A stretch of 43,281 nucleotides of DNA from Saprospiraceae bacterium (GTDB taxonomy: Bacteria > Bacteroidota > Bacteroidia > Chitinophagales > Saprospiraceae), in the NCBI GenBank assembly GCA_013002995.1, contig JABDLO010000127.1:1-43281 (forward strand), given 5' to 3'. The position numbers and the translations under genes are program-made. The notes beneath the pieces were generated by a model. The model worked only from the letters and a program-made list of their open reading frames with translations, searched no databases and was not told the DNA's origin. This document shows positions 1 to 8,516 of this stretch, piece after piece (positions within the stretch are counted from its first letter, which is position 1; each line of letters opens with the position of its first letter).

Positions 1-1792
1 CTATCCATGCTGTGAAATCATCACCTGCTTTAATAAATCCCGGAGAGCTTGCCCCTACCGTGAATCCATCATCCTTGGTAAAAATTCCACCAAATACCGG
101 GGTATTGCCATTGGCTTCCGGATCTCCCTTAAATTGCGGATCCCCTACACTTCCATTATTCACAAAATAATTGAGCCCGCCCAATACTTCACCGACCTTG
201 TTGTCATTCCTTTCTCCTACTACTAAATCACCCAATCCATCTTCATTGAGATCAATGATCTGTGGCATTGAGTTCTGTCTTAAATCAATTGAAGAAAAAT
301 CACTAATAGGAGCTGCAAAAGAATAAGGTTGACCAGGTCCGGCCGTGTTTTCAAAATAAGTCAACTTTCCGACCCTATCACCTACTATAATATCATCATC
401 GCCGTCTCCATCCAGGTCACCTATTGCCGGAGCAAACCTACCCGTAGATAAAGCCTTACTATTCATTTCCAGGAAATCATCATCACGATGGATAAATACC
501 AAATCATCACCAGTTGAAACGTTCTCTAATAAATGTATCCGACTGTCAAAAAATCCATCCTGGTTGATGATACCATTTACTCCAATAAGTAAGTCCAGGT
601 CCCCATCTGCATCAACATCCCCTACTGCCGGATATGAAGCACCACCGATGGTAAGCATTTCATCAATAAGAAAAGATTCTGTTTCTAAAGAAAAAACGTG
701 CTCTTCATCCTCCTGGCCTAGATATAACCAAACATGATTGTCATTGTCACCAGAACCACGGGTATTCTGAGTGGCTATTAAATCTTTTTTTCCGTCTCTA
801 TTTACATCAAGAATGTATGAACTTAAAAAGATATTCATATCAACTGGAACATCATAAGATGGAAATTGCATATCAACACTTCTGACCCAACCATTCTCGT
901 TATTACCGCCATTCTTTAAAAAGGCCAGATTACGAGATGCAAGATCACCAAGCACCAGATCCATCGCTCCATCTTTATCCTGGTCAAAAGCAAGAATCGT
1001 CGATCCGGCATGCCTTGTCGTTCCATCACCGCGTACTCTTCGAGCACAAGAACCAGGGTCATCACTCATTATGATCAATTCTGAAAAATCATCTTCAAGA
1101 AATTTACCCCAACAACGATCTGAAACCTCCATGATAAATGAATCAAGTCCATATCCTTCTTCTACACTTTTATTGAGGTACAATTGCATCAATCCTCCTC
1201 CGGGATCGAAAGTAAACACATCAATATCACCATCGCCATCAGCATCTACGATTCCGGGAATATCAGAAACTGCTGAATACACGGGTGTATAAATATTGTT
1301 AGTGAGGAAGTTAAGTACATCATAATCTCCTACATCGAATTCCATCAGATCAAATTCAAGAACGCCTTCACTATTTCTAGATCCTTTCCATACCTCAAGT
1401 CCGGCTACTGGTGATTCTGTAGGTGCAGAAAATATATCTCCAATTCCATCCTCATTGAAGTCTATGATTTTAACCCAGGAATTCAACTTAGAGGGAAACA
1501 TTGCTGCATATTCAGGAGCATATTCAAAATCATATTGGCCATCAACCGACCGATTGAGAAAACAGATGATGTTATCGCCTCCTCTATCAAAAATAAATAG
1601 GTCTTCTACACCATCTTCATCGAGATGCATCATTGAAAATTGAGGAGAAATTAATCCGCCGGATTGAGGATATGCAAGCTCTTTCCCATCAAAAGTTATA
1701 GTAACGTCCAATGGTGTGAGCTCCTGAGCATTGAGTCCAACCAGGCTGATAATAGTATAAGCCAGAAATAGTGAGAGTAATTTTCGATTCAT
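1..1792 (-). CDS. Secreted FG-GAP/VCBS-repeat protein, partial (3' end outside window)
   Basis: The reading frame is open from an ATG at 1792 to the left edge, giving about 597 visible residues. The N-terminus (MNRKLLSLFLAYTIISLVG, then LNAQ) is a typical Sec signal peptide, so the protein is exported. The rest consists of repeated Asp/Gly-rich calcium-loop-like units such as DADGDGDIDVF, DVDADGDLDLL, DLDGDGDDDII and DLNEDGLGDLV. These are the hallmark of FG-GAP/VCBS (integrin-alpha-like) beta-propeller blades. Such proteins are usually surface-exposed or secreted in Bacteroidota and often carry a C-terminal type IX secretion signal, but that end lies outside the window. The gene diverges from susC across ~700 bp. 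Ligand unknown; the family call is secure, the function is not. Confidence 0.85.
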   Translation of the reverse strand, partial: MNRKLLSLFLAYTIISLVGLNAQELTPLDVTITFDGKELAYPQSGGLISPQFSMMHLDEDGVEDLFIFDRGGDNIICFLNRSVDGQYDFEYAPEYAAMFPSKLNSWVKIIDFNEDGIGDIFSAPTESPVAGLEVWKGSRNSEGVLEFDLMEFDVGDYDVLNFLTNNIYTPVYSAVSDIPGIVDADGDGDIDVFTFDPGGGLMQLYLNKSVEEGYGLDSFIMEVSDRCWGKFLEDDFSELIIMSDDPGSCARRVRGDGTTRHAGSTILAFDQDKDGAMDLVLGDLASRNLAFLKNGGNNENGWVRSVDMQFPSYDVPVDMNIFLSSYILDVNRDGKKDLIATQNTRGSGDNDNHVWLYLGQEDEEHVFSLETESFLIDEMLTIGGASYPAVGDVDADGDLDLLIGVNGIINQDGFFDSRIHLLENVSTGDDLVFIHRDDDFLEMNSKALSTGRFAPAIGDLDGDGDDDIIVGDRVGKLTYFENTAGPGQPYSFAAPISDFSSIDLRQNSMPQIIDLNEDGLGDLVVGERNDNKVGEVLGGLNYFVNNGSVGDPQFKGDPEANGNTPVFGGIFTKDDGFTVGASSPGFIKAGDDFTAWI

Positions 1793-2491
1793 AAGAGACC
1801 AGGTTTATACAATCGCAAGTTAGTACTTGTCATTTATTTAACATGTGCTATTCATCACATAAATTAAAGAATCCGTTCTCCTTCTGATAACGCAAAAAAC
1901 AAATTGACTGTTATCGAAACGATATTAAAGCAATGGACAACTTAAAATTAAATTAAAACTTAATCTTCTTATTTGTAAATAATCAGTATTGAGGTGCATG
2001 ATATTAATCATCTTTAACATTGATCAATAAGACTTATCGTCTGGTTATCACTTTAGTTAAATAAACTAATTTCACATTGCAATTATTGAATGGATAATTG
2101 AACTATTGCTTTATGAATAAAGATAGATCTTAGGTTTAATATCTTGTCGATTAAACAGATTATCGAAAATATTTAGCCGAGTGTATGGCTGAAATTAGAT
2201 GTCAATTTTGGGCTTTCTTGATGTTTATTAACAACCTAAAAACAAGCTCAAAATGGCTTAAATTAATTTGGTTTCACAAATGTCATTTTGTTTAAAAAAA
2301 TGAAGGGAATTTATCCTCGACGACATTTTAAATCACTTTGTATAACTACGCCCTAATTTGATCCATTTTTAACAGCGGAGGGGCACTTTGAATCGTATTA
2401 TTACTGGGAAATCTCAAGAACAGTTTTAGAGGTTTTTTACTGCAATATTAGCTTGATCACTTTTCTTAAATTTTTTACTTAAACAAACAAT
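1793..2491. other. ~700 bp gene-free, AT-rich divergent intergenic region
   Basis: No convincing ORF, tRNA or terminator lies between the FG-GAP gene and susC. It must hold the promoters of both divergent genes. I see a small dyad, TATCG-AAA-CGATA, at 1912-1924 and the palindrome TTGATCAA near 2025. There are several TTTG/TAATTTG fragments near 2340-2360, but none has proper spacing to be called a -33/-7 pair. The length is unusual for this otherwise compact region, and a long 5' leader on susC is possible. Confidence 0.5.
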
Positions 2492-5400
2492 ATGAAAAGA
2501 ACAATTTATCCTTGGAAGCAGGTATTTTACTTAGTATTATTCCTGCTTGCAAATCAGATTTCAGCCCAACGTACCATAACTGGTACTGTGACGGATGCTG
2601 AATTCGGTGATCCATTGATTGGTGTTAACATCGTCATTCAAAGTGAGCCGAGCAGAGGTACCATTACCGATCTAGATGGTAATTATTCCATTCAGGCCAG
2701 TGATGGTGAAGTCCTGGTTTTTTCTTACACCGGTATGGAATCCCAGGCTTTTACACTTGCCGGACAGACAGTAATAAATGTAGTCATGTCCTCTAATCTT
2801 GTTTTAGAAGAAGTAATTGTAACTGCATATGGTGTCAGTACCAAAGAAGCATTTTCAGGATCGGCCGACGTGGTGGGTGCCAAAGATCTGGAAATACGTA
2901 ATGTCACCTCACCTATTGCTGCCATAGAAGGTAAAGCTACGGGTGTACAATTTATCTCTCCATCGGGACAACCGGGATCATCACCGAGTATAGTCATCCG
3001 TGGAGTAGGTACTTTAAATGGTTCTACAGATCCATTGATTATTGTTGATGGAATACAATTCGATGGAGCACTAACCAATTTAAATCAAGATGATATTGAA
3101 TCCATGACGGTTCTCAAGGATGCTTCTTCAACATCATTATATGGTTCCAGAGCTGCTAACGGAGTTATCCTTATTACAACTAAAAAAGGAACAAAGAATA
3201 AAACCCAGGTATCAGCCACCGTACAACACGGTGTTGTATCAAGGGCCATTCCTTTTTATCCTGAAGTAACTCCGGGTCAATATTATGAAACGATGTGGGA
3301 AGCATTGAAAAATTCCAGTGCCGGAGGAGGTGATCCTGCATTTGCATCAGCCAACATTTTTAATAATTTGGGTTACAATCCATTTAATGTTGAAAACGAT
3401 CAAATAGTAGGAGTAGATGGAAGATTAAATTCCAATGCCAATGTGATCTATCAAAGCCTGGATTGGTATGATGTGATGGAGCAAAGTGCAACCAGAACCA
3501 ACTACAGCTTAAATGTATCAAGTGGTAGCGAAAATCACAGTGTTTACTTTTCTTCTTCCTATTTGGATGAAGGTGGATACGTCAGAACTTCTGAATTTGA
3601 TCGTTTAACTACGTTCTTAAATGCAGAATTTGACGCCAATGATTGGTTGTCAATTGGTGGAAGTGCCAATGTAGCTACAACCAATTCAAGAGGCCCTAGT
3701 TCAGCAGGTTCTGGTAGCATCGTGAATCCATTTGGATTTGCCAAAAACATCGGTTCCATCTATCCTGTATATGTGAATGACCGACAAGGAAATCTAGTAT
3801 TGGATGCGGCTGGCGAGCCAATATTTGATGCTGGAGAAGGATATTCCGAGTTTGGAATAGGTTCAAGACCGATTAATCAGGGTAGACATGCCCTCCAGGA
3901 GTTGCTCTTAAATGATGAGCGTGATAGAAATAACTTTTATTCATTTAGGTTTTTCTCTGAAGCTGAACTTATAGAAGGCTTGAGCCTTAGATTGCAGTAT
4001 GGTAGAAATATTGATGAAGGACTCACGAAGGAGTATGAGAATAACATCATCGGAGATGCTCAACCAACAGGAAGATATTCTGAAACAAGATTTAGAAGAC
4101 AAATTGAGACCTTTACCCAATTATTAAACTACACAAAGTCGCTCAGAGATGTACACAATTTTGAGATAACCCTGGGACATGAAAGTCTGGATAGAACTTT
4201 TTCTAGTAATAATGCCCTGGTCATTGATCAAACTGCAGAGGGTATCTATGAATTTGCCAATTTTGCAACTCCAGTAAGAGTGGGCGGTTCAACTACCCAA
4301 AGAACTCTGGAGGGTTATTTTGCGAGAGCAAATTATAATTATGACAACAAGTATTTTGTAAGTCTTTCTGCAAGAAGAGATGGATCTTCAATCTTCAGTG
4401 CAGATTCAAGATGGGGTAATTTTTATTCTATAGGTGCATCCTGGAGATTGGATCAGGAATCGTTTATTCAAGACATATCCTGGATTGACCGTTTAAAACT
4501 ACGTGCATCTTACGGAGAAGTTGGTAATGACTTATTAGGTGATTTCTTCTTATCTCAACCAAGATATAGTCTTACTTCAAATGCTGGTAACCCCGGAATC
4601 TGGTGGTCAGACATTGGAAATAGTGCATTACAGTGGGAAACCATCGAAAGTTATGATGTTGCAATGGAGTTTTCTCTATTCAATAATTTCCTGGATGGTT
4701 CGCTGGAGTATTATAGAAGAAACTCAACCGACCTGTTGTACAATCTGCCGATTGCCTTGAGTAATGGACAAAATGCTGTGCCTTCAAATGTTGGTGACAT
4801 GTATAACTCGGGTATTGAAATGATGTTGACGGCCAACCTGGTAACACAAAGAGATTTTTCATGGGCTGTTACATTGATGGCTTCAACACAAAACAATCAA
4901 ATTACCAGCTTGCCAGATCCTGTTGTCGTTGGTTCTCAACGTTGGATTGAAGGTAGATCCAGATATGATTTTTGGATTCTAGAAACAGCTGGTGTAGATC
5001 CTGAAACCGGAGATCAGTTATTCTTCGATTATGATATTGATGAAAATGGTGAGACTGTTCCTGTCATGGATGCAAATGGAGAACAGGCAACCACCAATGA
5101 CTGGCAGGAAACTGAAAGAGTATATGTCGATGCGAATTCAGTTCCGGATTTATTAGGATCTATTTCTAATAGCTTGTCTTATAAAGGATTTTCATTAAAT
5201 GTATTATTAAACTATGGCCTTGGTGGAGAGGTATTGGACTTTGGTTATGCTAATATGATGCACAGCGGAACTTATGGAAGATCTCTACATCCGGACATCT
5301 TAAATGCGTGGCGTCAACCTGGTGACATTACAGATGTACCCAGAATGGAAAATGGTAACGTTGATCTGGTAAGGACACAATCCTCCAGGTTCTTAACAGA

Positions 5401-5629
5401 CGCTTCATTTATGGCATTGAGAAACATCAATGTTGGTTACACCTTCGGTGATAACATTGTTGAAAAGCTTGGATTTCAAAATTTAAGACTATCCATTACA
5501 GGAGAAAATCTTGCATTGTGGAGTAAAAGAGAAGGATTGGATCCCCAGTACGAACTCAATGGTACTCCTAGTGGAAATGATTTTAATCCAGCACGTATTA
5601 TATCATTAGGCTTAAATGCTAATTTTTAA
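2492..5629 (+). CDS. SusC/RagA-family TonB-dependent outer-membrane transporter
   Basis: A 1045-residue TonB-linked outer-membrane importer, usual length for SusC. Residues 1-25 form a signal peptide ending ISA-Q. Residues 27-100 are a carboxypeptidase-regulatory-like beta-sandwich (ITGTVTDAEFGDPLIGVNI). The TonB-box region EEVIVTAYG is at 106-114. The plug follows, with IVDGIQF near 184-190 and the SusC signature SLYGSRAANGVILITTKKG at 215-233. The remainder is the 22-strand barrel, ending in F (LGLNANF). It imports oligomers too large for porins, with its SusD partner as lid. susD follows after 11 bp, so they are surely co-transcribed. No glycoside hydrolase, sigma or anti-sigma gene accompanies the pair, so the substrate cannot be predicted. 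The start follows an A-rich stretch without Shine-Dalgarno, as is normal in this phylum. Confidence 0.95.
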   Translation: MKRTIYPWKQVFYLVLFLLANQISAQRTITGTVTDAEFGDPLIGVNIVIQSEPSRGTITDLDGNYSIQASDGEVLVFSYTGMESQAFTLAGQTVINVVMSSNLVLEEVIVTAYGVSTKEAFSGSADVVGAKDLEIRNVTSPIAAIEGKATGVQFISPSGQPGSSPSIVIRGVGTLNGSTDPLIIVDGIQFDGALTNLNQDDIESMTVLKDASSTSLYGSRAANGVILITTKKGTKNKTQVSATVQHGVVSRAIPFYPEVTPGQYYETMWEALKNSSAGGGDPAFASANIFNNLGYNPFNVENDQIVGVDGRLNSNANVIYQSLDWYDVMEQSATRTNYSLNVSSGSENHSVYFSSSYLDEGGYVRTSEFDRLTTFLNAEFDANDWLSIGGSANVATTNSRGPSSAGSGSIVNPFGFAKNIGSIYPVYVNDRQGNLVLDAAGEPIFDAGEGYSEFGIGSRPINQGRHALQELLLNDERDRNNFYSFRFFSEAELIEGLSLRLQYGRNIDEGLTKEYENNIIGDAQPTGRYSETRFRRQIETFTQLLNYTKSLRDVHNFEITLGHESLDRTFSSNNALVIDQTAEGIYEFANFATPVRVGGSTTQRTLEGYFARANYNYDNKYFVSLSARRDGSSIFSADSRWGNFYSIGASWRLDQESFIQDISWIDRLKLRASYGEVGNDLLGDFFLSQPRYSLTSNAGNPGIWWSDIGNSALQWETIESYDVAMEFSLFNNFLDGSLEYYRRNSTDLLYNLPIALSNGQNAVPSNVGDMYNSGIEMMLTANLVTQRDFSWAVTLMASTQNNQITSLPDPVVVGSQRWIEGRSRYDFWILETAGVDPETGDQLFFDYDIDENGETVPVMDANGEQATTNDWQETERVYVDANSVPDLLGSISNSLSYKGFSLNVLLNYGLGGEVLDFGYANMMHSGTYGRSLHPDILNAWRQPGDITDVPRMENGNVDLVRTQSSRFLTDASFMALRNINVGYTFGDNIVEKLGFQNLRLSITGENLALWSKREGLDPQYELNGTPSGNDFNPARIISLGLNANF

Positions 5630-5640
5630 AATAGATAATC

Positions 5641-7305
5641 ATGTTACGAAAAATAAAATATTTAACATTGATCTTCATGGCATTGATTATATCATCATGT
5701 AGTGAAGATTTCTTAGACACCAAACCCACCGATGCTATATCTGCTTCTGATGCCCTGGCTACGGAGGCGAATATGTCGCTCATTATTAATGGGATGCATC
5801 GGGGAATGTTTTCACAGTCACAAACCATTTTACCAGGTGGTACTGCTGTAGCAAGTACTGCCAGGGCTAACGAACACTATTGGTTACCAATGGGAGACAA
5901 TCTGGGTGGAGGATTGATCCACAGTGCCAACGCCAATAACTTAAGTTGGAGAAGTGTAGCACAATGGGTACAACATAGAGATGAGACCACATTGACTGTT
6001 GACATTATGTGGTACCATCGATATAATATTATTGCCAATGCAAATACGTTGATTAATAGGATAGCAGAAGGTGATTTACCTGACACACCTAAATTAAGAG
6101 AGATCGCCGGTCAGGCATATGCTTATCGTGCGTATGCTTATATGTCGTTGGTTCAACACTTTGCTAAAGGTTATCTCATTGGCAACCCCAACAGTGATCC
6201 GGGTGTACCAATTTTGTTTGCCTCTGAAGCACCATTTGAAAGTGGGCCAAGAGCCACCGTACAAGAGGTTTATGATCAAATCGATGCTGACATAGATGCT
6301 GCAATTGCAAATTTTGAGCAGGCATCTGCTAGAGCCTCTGGTAGTGCTTTTCATAAAGCAAATCTTAATATTGATGTAGCTTACGGTCTTAGAGCAAGAA
6401 TGGCCTTAGCGACTGGAGATTGGGCGACAGCTGCAGCTGCAGCTGCAAGAGCGCGTCAGGATTATCCGATAATGGGAGAATCGGATTGGAAAGCAGGTCA
6501 CAATACTACCCTTCTACCTGAGGTAATGTGGGGATATAACGTCATTACAACAGAAACAACCTTCTTCCGTTCTTACTTTTACTTAGCTTCTAATACATTT
6601 AATGGTAGCCAGGTAAGGAACAATCCAAAAATTGCGGATAGAAGATTGGTCAATTCAATTCCTGACACGGACTATAGAAAGGATGTGTTTTTGATTGATG
6701 CTCCTAATTCTAATCTTTCTGCGGCTAATGGATTGGGTGGCTGGGAAAACAACACCAACCCATTGTATACTTCTGAGGAAGAATTTGAAGCTGAAGTAGA
6801 CAGGCTTGCAAGCGTATGGGGTTGGACTTCAAGACACAATACCCACCCTTACATGCATGTAAAATTAAGACAAAAAGTTCCGGGTGGTATTGAGCCGGAT
6901 GATATCATCATGATGCGAGCTTCAGAAATGTTGTTAATCGAAGCCGAAGCAAAAGCTATGATGAGTGACGTTCCTGGTGCTCAGGAAACTTTAAGACCAT
7001 TGGGAGAGGAGCGTGATAGTGCTTATGACGTAACTCAGTTTGACACCCAGGAGAAAATGATGGAGCACATTAAGTTCCAGCGTGGTCTTGAACTTTGGGG
7101 TGAAGGATTCTTATTTCAGGACAAAATTCGATGGGATGATCCAATCGATCATGGTGCTGATGGAGGCTCAGGTGCCTCTGAGACCTTATATCAAGATGGA
7201 TACTTCCAGGACAGACCTTCCGTCAATCCTAATTGGGTCTTTAAAATTCCTCAACGGGAAATTGATACCAATGATTTCATTGGACCTGAAGATCAAAATC
7301 CATAA
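5641..7305 (+). CDS. SusD/RagB-family nutrient-binding lipoprotein
   Basis: A 554-residue surface lipoprotein with a lipobox at ISSC (Cys20) after a short hydrophobic signal, then EDFLDTKPTDAIS, the typical SusD opening. The N-terminal half is helical and TPR-like (RAYAYMSLVQHFAKGYLIG), and the C-terminal half holds the usual SusD stretch ASEMLLIEAEAKAM and LELWGEGFLFQDKIRW. SusD proteins cap the SusC barrel and bind the substrate, so this protein works with the gene 11 bp upstream. A strong terminator lies 33 bp downstream, closing the two-gene operon. The ligand is unknown; peptides or glycans are both possible. Confidence 0.93.
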   Translation: MLRKIKYLTLIFMALIISSCSEDFLDTKPTDAISASDALATEANMSLIINGMHRGMFSQSQTILPGGTAVASTARANEHYWLPMGDNLGGGLIHSANANNLSWRSVAQWVQHRDETTLTVDIMWYHRYNIIANANTLINRIAEGDLPDTPKLREIAGQAYAYRAYAYMSLVQHFAKGYLIGNPNSDPGVPILFASEAPFESGPRATVQEVYDQIDADIDAAIANFEQASARASGSAFHKANLNIDVAYGLRARMALATGDWATAAAAAARARQDYPIMGESDWKAGHNTTLLPEVMWGYNVITTETTFFRSYFYLASNTFNGSQVRNNPKIADRRLVNSIPDTDYRKDVFLIDAPNSNLSAANGLGGWENNTNPLYTSEEEFEAEVDRLASVWGWTSRHNTHPYMHVKLRQKVPGGIEPDDIIMMRASEMLLIEAEAKAMMSDVPGAQETLRPLGEERDSAYDVTQFDTQEKMMEHIKFQRGLELWGEGFLFQDKIRWDDPIDHGADGGSGASETLYQDGYFQDRPSVNPNWVFKIPQREIDTNDFIGPEDQNP

Positions 7306-7337
7306 ATTTTAAGTTATTATAATTGTGTTTTAAGTAG

Positions 7338-7373
7338 AAAAACGAGCGGAAATGATTCCGCTCGTTTTTTTTT
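7338..7373 (+). terminator. Rho-independent terminator of susCD
   Basis: A perfect 11-bp stem, AACGAGCGGAA (7341-7351) with TTCCGCTCGTT (7356-7366), has a 4-nt loop and is followed by a run of T to 7373. An A-run on the left means it could also stop transcription coming from the tRNA side on the minus strand. Confidence 0.9.
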
Positions 7374-7425
7374 ACAACAATCATAACTATTGGTGTAGTA
7401 CATGAAAGGCTCAAATATTAAATAG

Positions 7426-7497
7426 TAGCCCCAACAGGAATCGAACCTGTATCTACGGTTTAGGAAACCGCTATTCTATCCGTTGAACTATGGGGCC
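7426..7497 (-). tRNA. tRNA-Arg (anticodon CCT)
   Basis: Read on the minus strand, the 72 nt fold into a full cloverleaf. The acceptor is GGCCCCA/TGGGGCT with a G-U first pair and discriminator A. The D-stem is GTTC/GAAT, the anticodon stem GCGGT/ACCGT with loop TTCCTAA, and the T-arm is ACAGG-TTCGATT-CCTGT. The anticodon in the loop is CCT, reading AGG, so the identity is arginine. CCA is not encoded. Its 5' 27 nt overlap the end of the GIY-YIG gene, which reads in the same direction, and its 5' part is duplicated upstream in broken form (7744-7882). Confidence 0.95.
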
Positions 7498-7737
7498 AAG
7501 TTTCTTTTTAATCCATCTGCGACCAGCTGCTGTTTTAAAGTACTTCTCTCTGGCTCTTGCTTTTTCTCTTGTGTTAAATATCTCAAAATATTCTATTTCC
7601 CAACCTTTCTCTTCCTTTGTACTTTTCGTCTTTCCTCTATTATGTTCTTTCAATCTTCCATCTAAATCCTGTGTCATCCCTTTGTACCTTCTCCCGACTT
7701 TTTCATTCTTTAATATATAAACATAATGTTTTGTCAT
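7471..7737 (-). CDS. Small GIY-YIG nuclease-family protein ending inside tRNA-Arg
   Basis: 88 residues. The N-terminal YVYIL is the GIY strand. RRYKGMT is the YIG strand, with Lys where Ile or Val is usual. It is followed by the conserved Arg/His block RLKEHNRGKTKSTK and the metal-binding Glu region AREKYFKT. Such small stand-alone GIY-YIG proteins (UvrC/homing-endonuclease fold) are common in Bacteroidota and their role is largely unknown. The last eight residues (GPIVQRIE) and the stop codon are encoded by the 5' part of the tRNA-Arg gene, so gene and tRNA overlap by 27 bp and are probably co-transcribed. The native C-terminus may originally have differed. Behind its start lies a broken copy of the same tRNA 5' half, suggesting the gene arrived by insertion into the tRNA. 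Confidence 0.85.
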   Translation of the reverse strand: MTKHYVYILKNEKVGRRYKGMTQDLDGRLKEHNRGKTKSTKEEKGWEIEYFEIFNTREKARAREKYFKTAAGRRWIKKKLGPIVQRIE

Positions 7738-7769
7738 AATTACATCTACGGTTTAGGAAACCGCTATTC

Positions 7770-7831
7770 CCCGCCCGTACCGATCGGTACGTTCGGGCGG
7801 GACCGCCCAAAATAAATTTTGTTCGGTCAAG
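7770..7831. repeat. Palindromic insert 1 (GC-rich hairpins) inside tRNA remnant
   Basis: The segment holds two hairpins. The outer arms CCCGCCCG and CGGGCGGG enclose the perfect 12-bp palindrome TACCGATCGGTA. Next to it GACCG pairs with CGGTC around an AAAAT/ATTTT core. It is far richer in G+C than its surroundings and interrupts tRNA homology cleanly. This resembles short dispersed palindromic (REP-like) elements, but only one copy is present in this window, so dispersal is not shown. It has no T-run and is not a normal terminator. Confidence 0.6.
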
Positions 7832-7843
7832 TATCCGTTGAAC

Positions 7844-7874
7844 CCTGTCCGAATGTTCTAAAAGAACAGGCGGA
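7844..7874. repeat. Palindromic insert 2 inside tRNA remnant
   Basis: A ~31-bp insert with nested arms: TCCG/CGGA outside and TGTTCT-aaa-AGAACA inside. It splits tRNA D-arm sequence from the acceptor sequence. The exact edges are ambiguous by a few bases. Like insert 1, it looks like a small hairpin element rather than random sequence. Confidence 0.55.
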
Positions 7875-7952
7875 TATGGGCCATAATCCGAATTCAGAGG
7901 AGCACAAATATCAGAAATAAAAAAGATAAATTAAAGTAGAGGACTATAAGAA

Positions 7953-8492
7953 CTACCCTTCTCCGTCATTTCCTACAAATCCTGCATACGGTGTGAAACG
8001 AGCCTGGATCTCTTTATCAAAATAAAGCAGGACAATCATTCCTTTCCCCTCTCGGTAATACACCTTGGAGGTGCCGTATTTATACTTGGATATTTTCTTC
8101 TTTGGAGTAAATCTGGCTTCTGACATCCAGTCTACTCCTTCCTCCTGAGGAATATCATAAATGTAGATATTAGATTCTCCCTCATTACTAGAAAGGTGTG
8201 TTAACAACCGGTGAAATTCAAGGTGAGGAAATCGAATCAGTGCAGTTTCTGTTTCTTCAATCAATTTAACCCATACTACCCGATCATCCAGATGAATGGA
8301 ATAGTCATATCCATACAATTCATCTTGCCTCTTTTTCTTCTTGGGAATTTTCAATTTGTATTCGGTATCCAGCGGTTCAAGGAAAGCGACACCCATGGTT
8401 TCCATCTTTTCAATTGTTTCGTCAGCAAACTCTTGCTGGCCAATCAATGTTAATGGAGTCAACCCTATTAATAAACCAAGAATAAATTTCAT
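7953..8492 (-). CDS. Small secreted protein of unknown function
   Basis: I prefer the ATG at 8492, which begins a clear signal peptide (MKFILGLLIGLTPLTLIG-QQ). A longer frame to 8537 adds 15 unlikely residues and would overlap the divergent rhodanese gene. The mature part is about 160 residues and contains a basic stretch KIPKKKKRQ and alternating beta-like segments (RVVWVKLIEETETALIRF, SKVYYREGKGMIVLLYF). I recognise no domain. It shares a 24-bp divergent promoter space with the rhodanese lipoprotein, so they may be co-regulated. Export to the periplasm or beyond is supported; function is unknown. Confidence 0.75.
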   Translation of the reverse strand: MKFILGLLIGLTPLTLIGQQEFADETIEKMETMGVAFLEPLDTEYKLKIPKKKKRQDELYGYDYSIHLDDRVVWVKLIEETETALIRFPHLEFHRLLTHLSSNEGESNIYIYDIPQEEGVDWMSEARFTPKKKISKYKYGTSKVYYREGKGMIVLLYFDKEIQARFTPYAGFVGNDGEG

Positions 8493-8516
8493 ATTTGCAA
8501 TATAATAATAAGTGTT

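Larger units (their letters stand above)
7744..7882 (-). pseudogene. Broken duplicate of the tRNA-Arg 5' half, split by two inserts
   Basis: Three blocks match the intact tRNA in order. 7744-7769 equals 7451-7476 (26 of 26 bases). 7832-7843 equals 7477-7488 (12 of 12). 7875-7882 matches 7489-7497 with one G missing. Between them sit inserts of about 62 bp (7770-7831) and 31 bp (7844-7874). Together the blocks rebuild the tRNA from its 5' end through the anticodon arm and variable loop, stopping exactly before the T-stem. It cannot give a functional tRNA. I read it as the displaced 5' half left after the GIY-YIG cassette entered the tRNA gene. Confidence 0.85.

Noticed and set aside
1071-1643. 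Two short plus-strand ORFs in the first gene
   Set aside because: The minus strand is open from 1792 to the window edge with FG-GAP repeats, so these are shadows.
2725-3078. 117-codon minus-strand ORF within susC
   Set aside because: Shadow of the plug domain; the plus frame has clear family motifs throughout.
7770-7831. GC-rich hairpin as a transcription terminator
   Set aside because: No T-run follows on either strand, and it splits tRNA-matching sequence, so an insert is the better reading.
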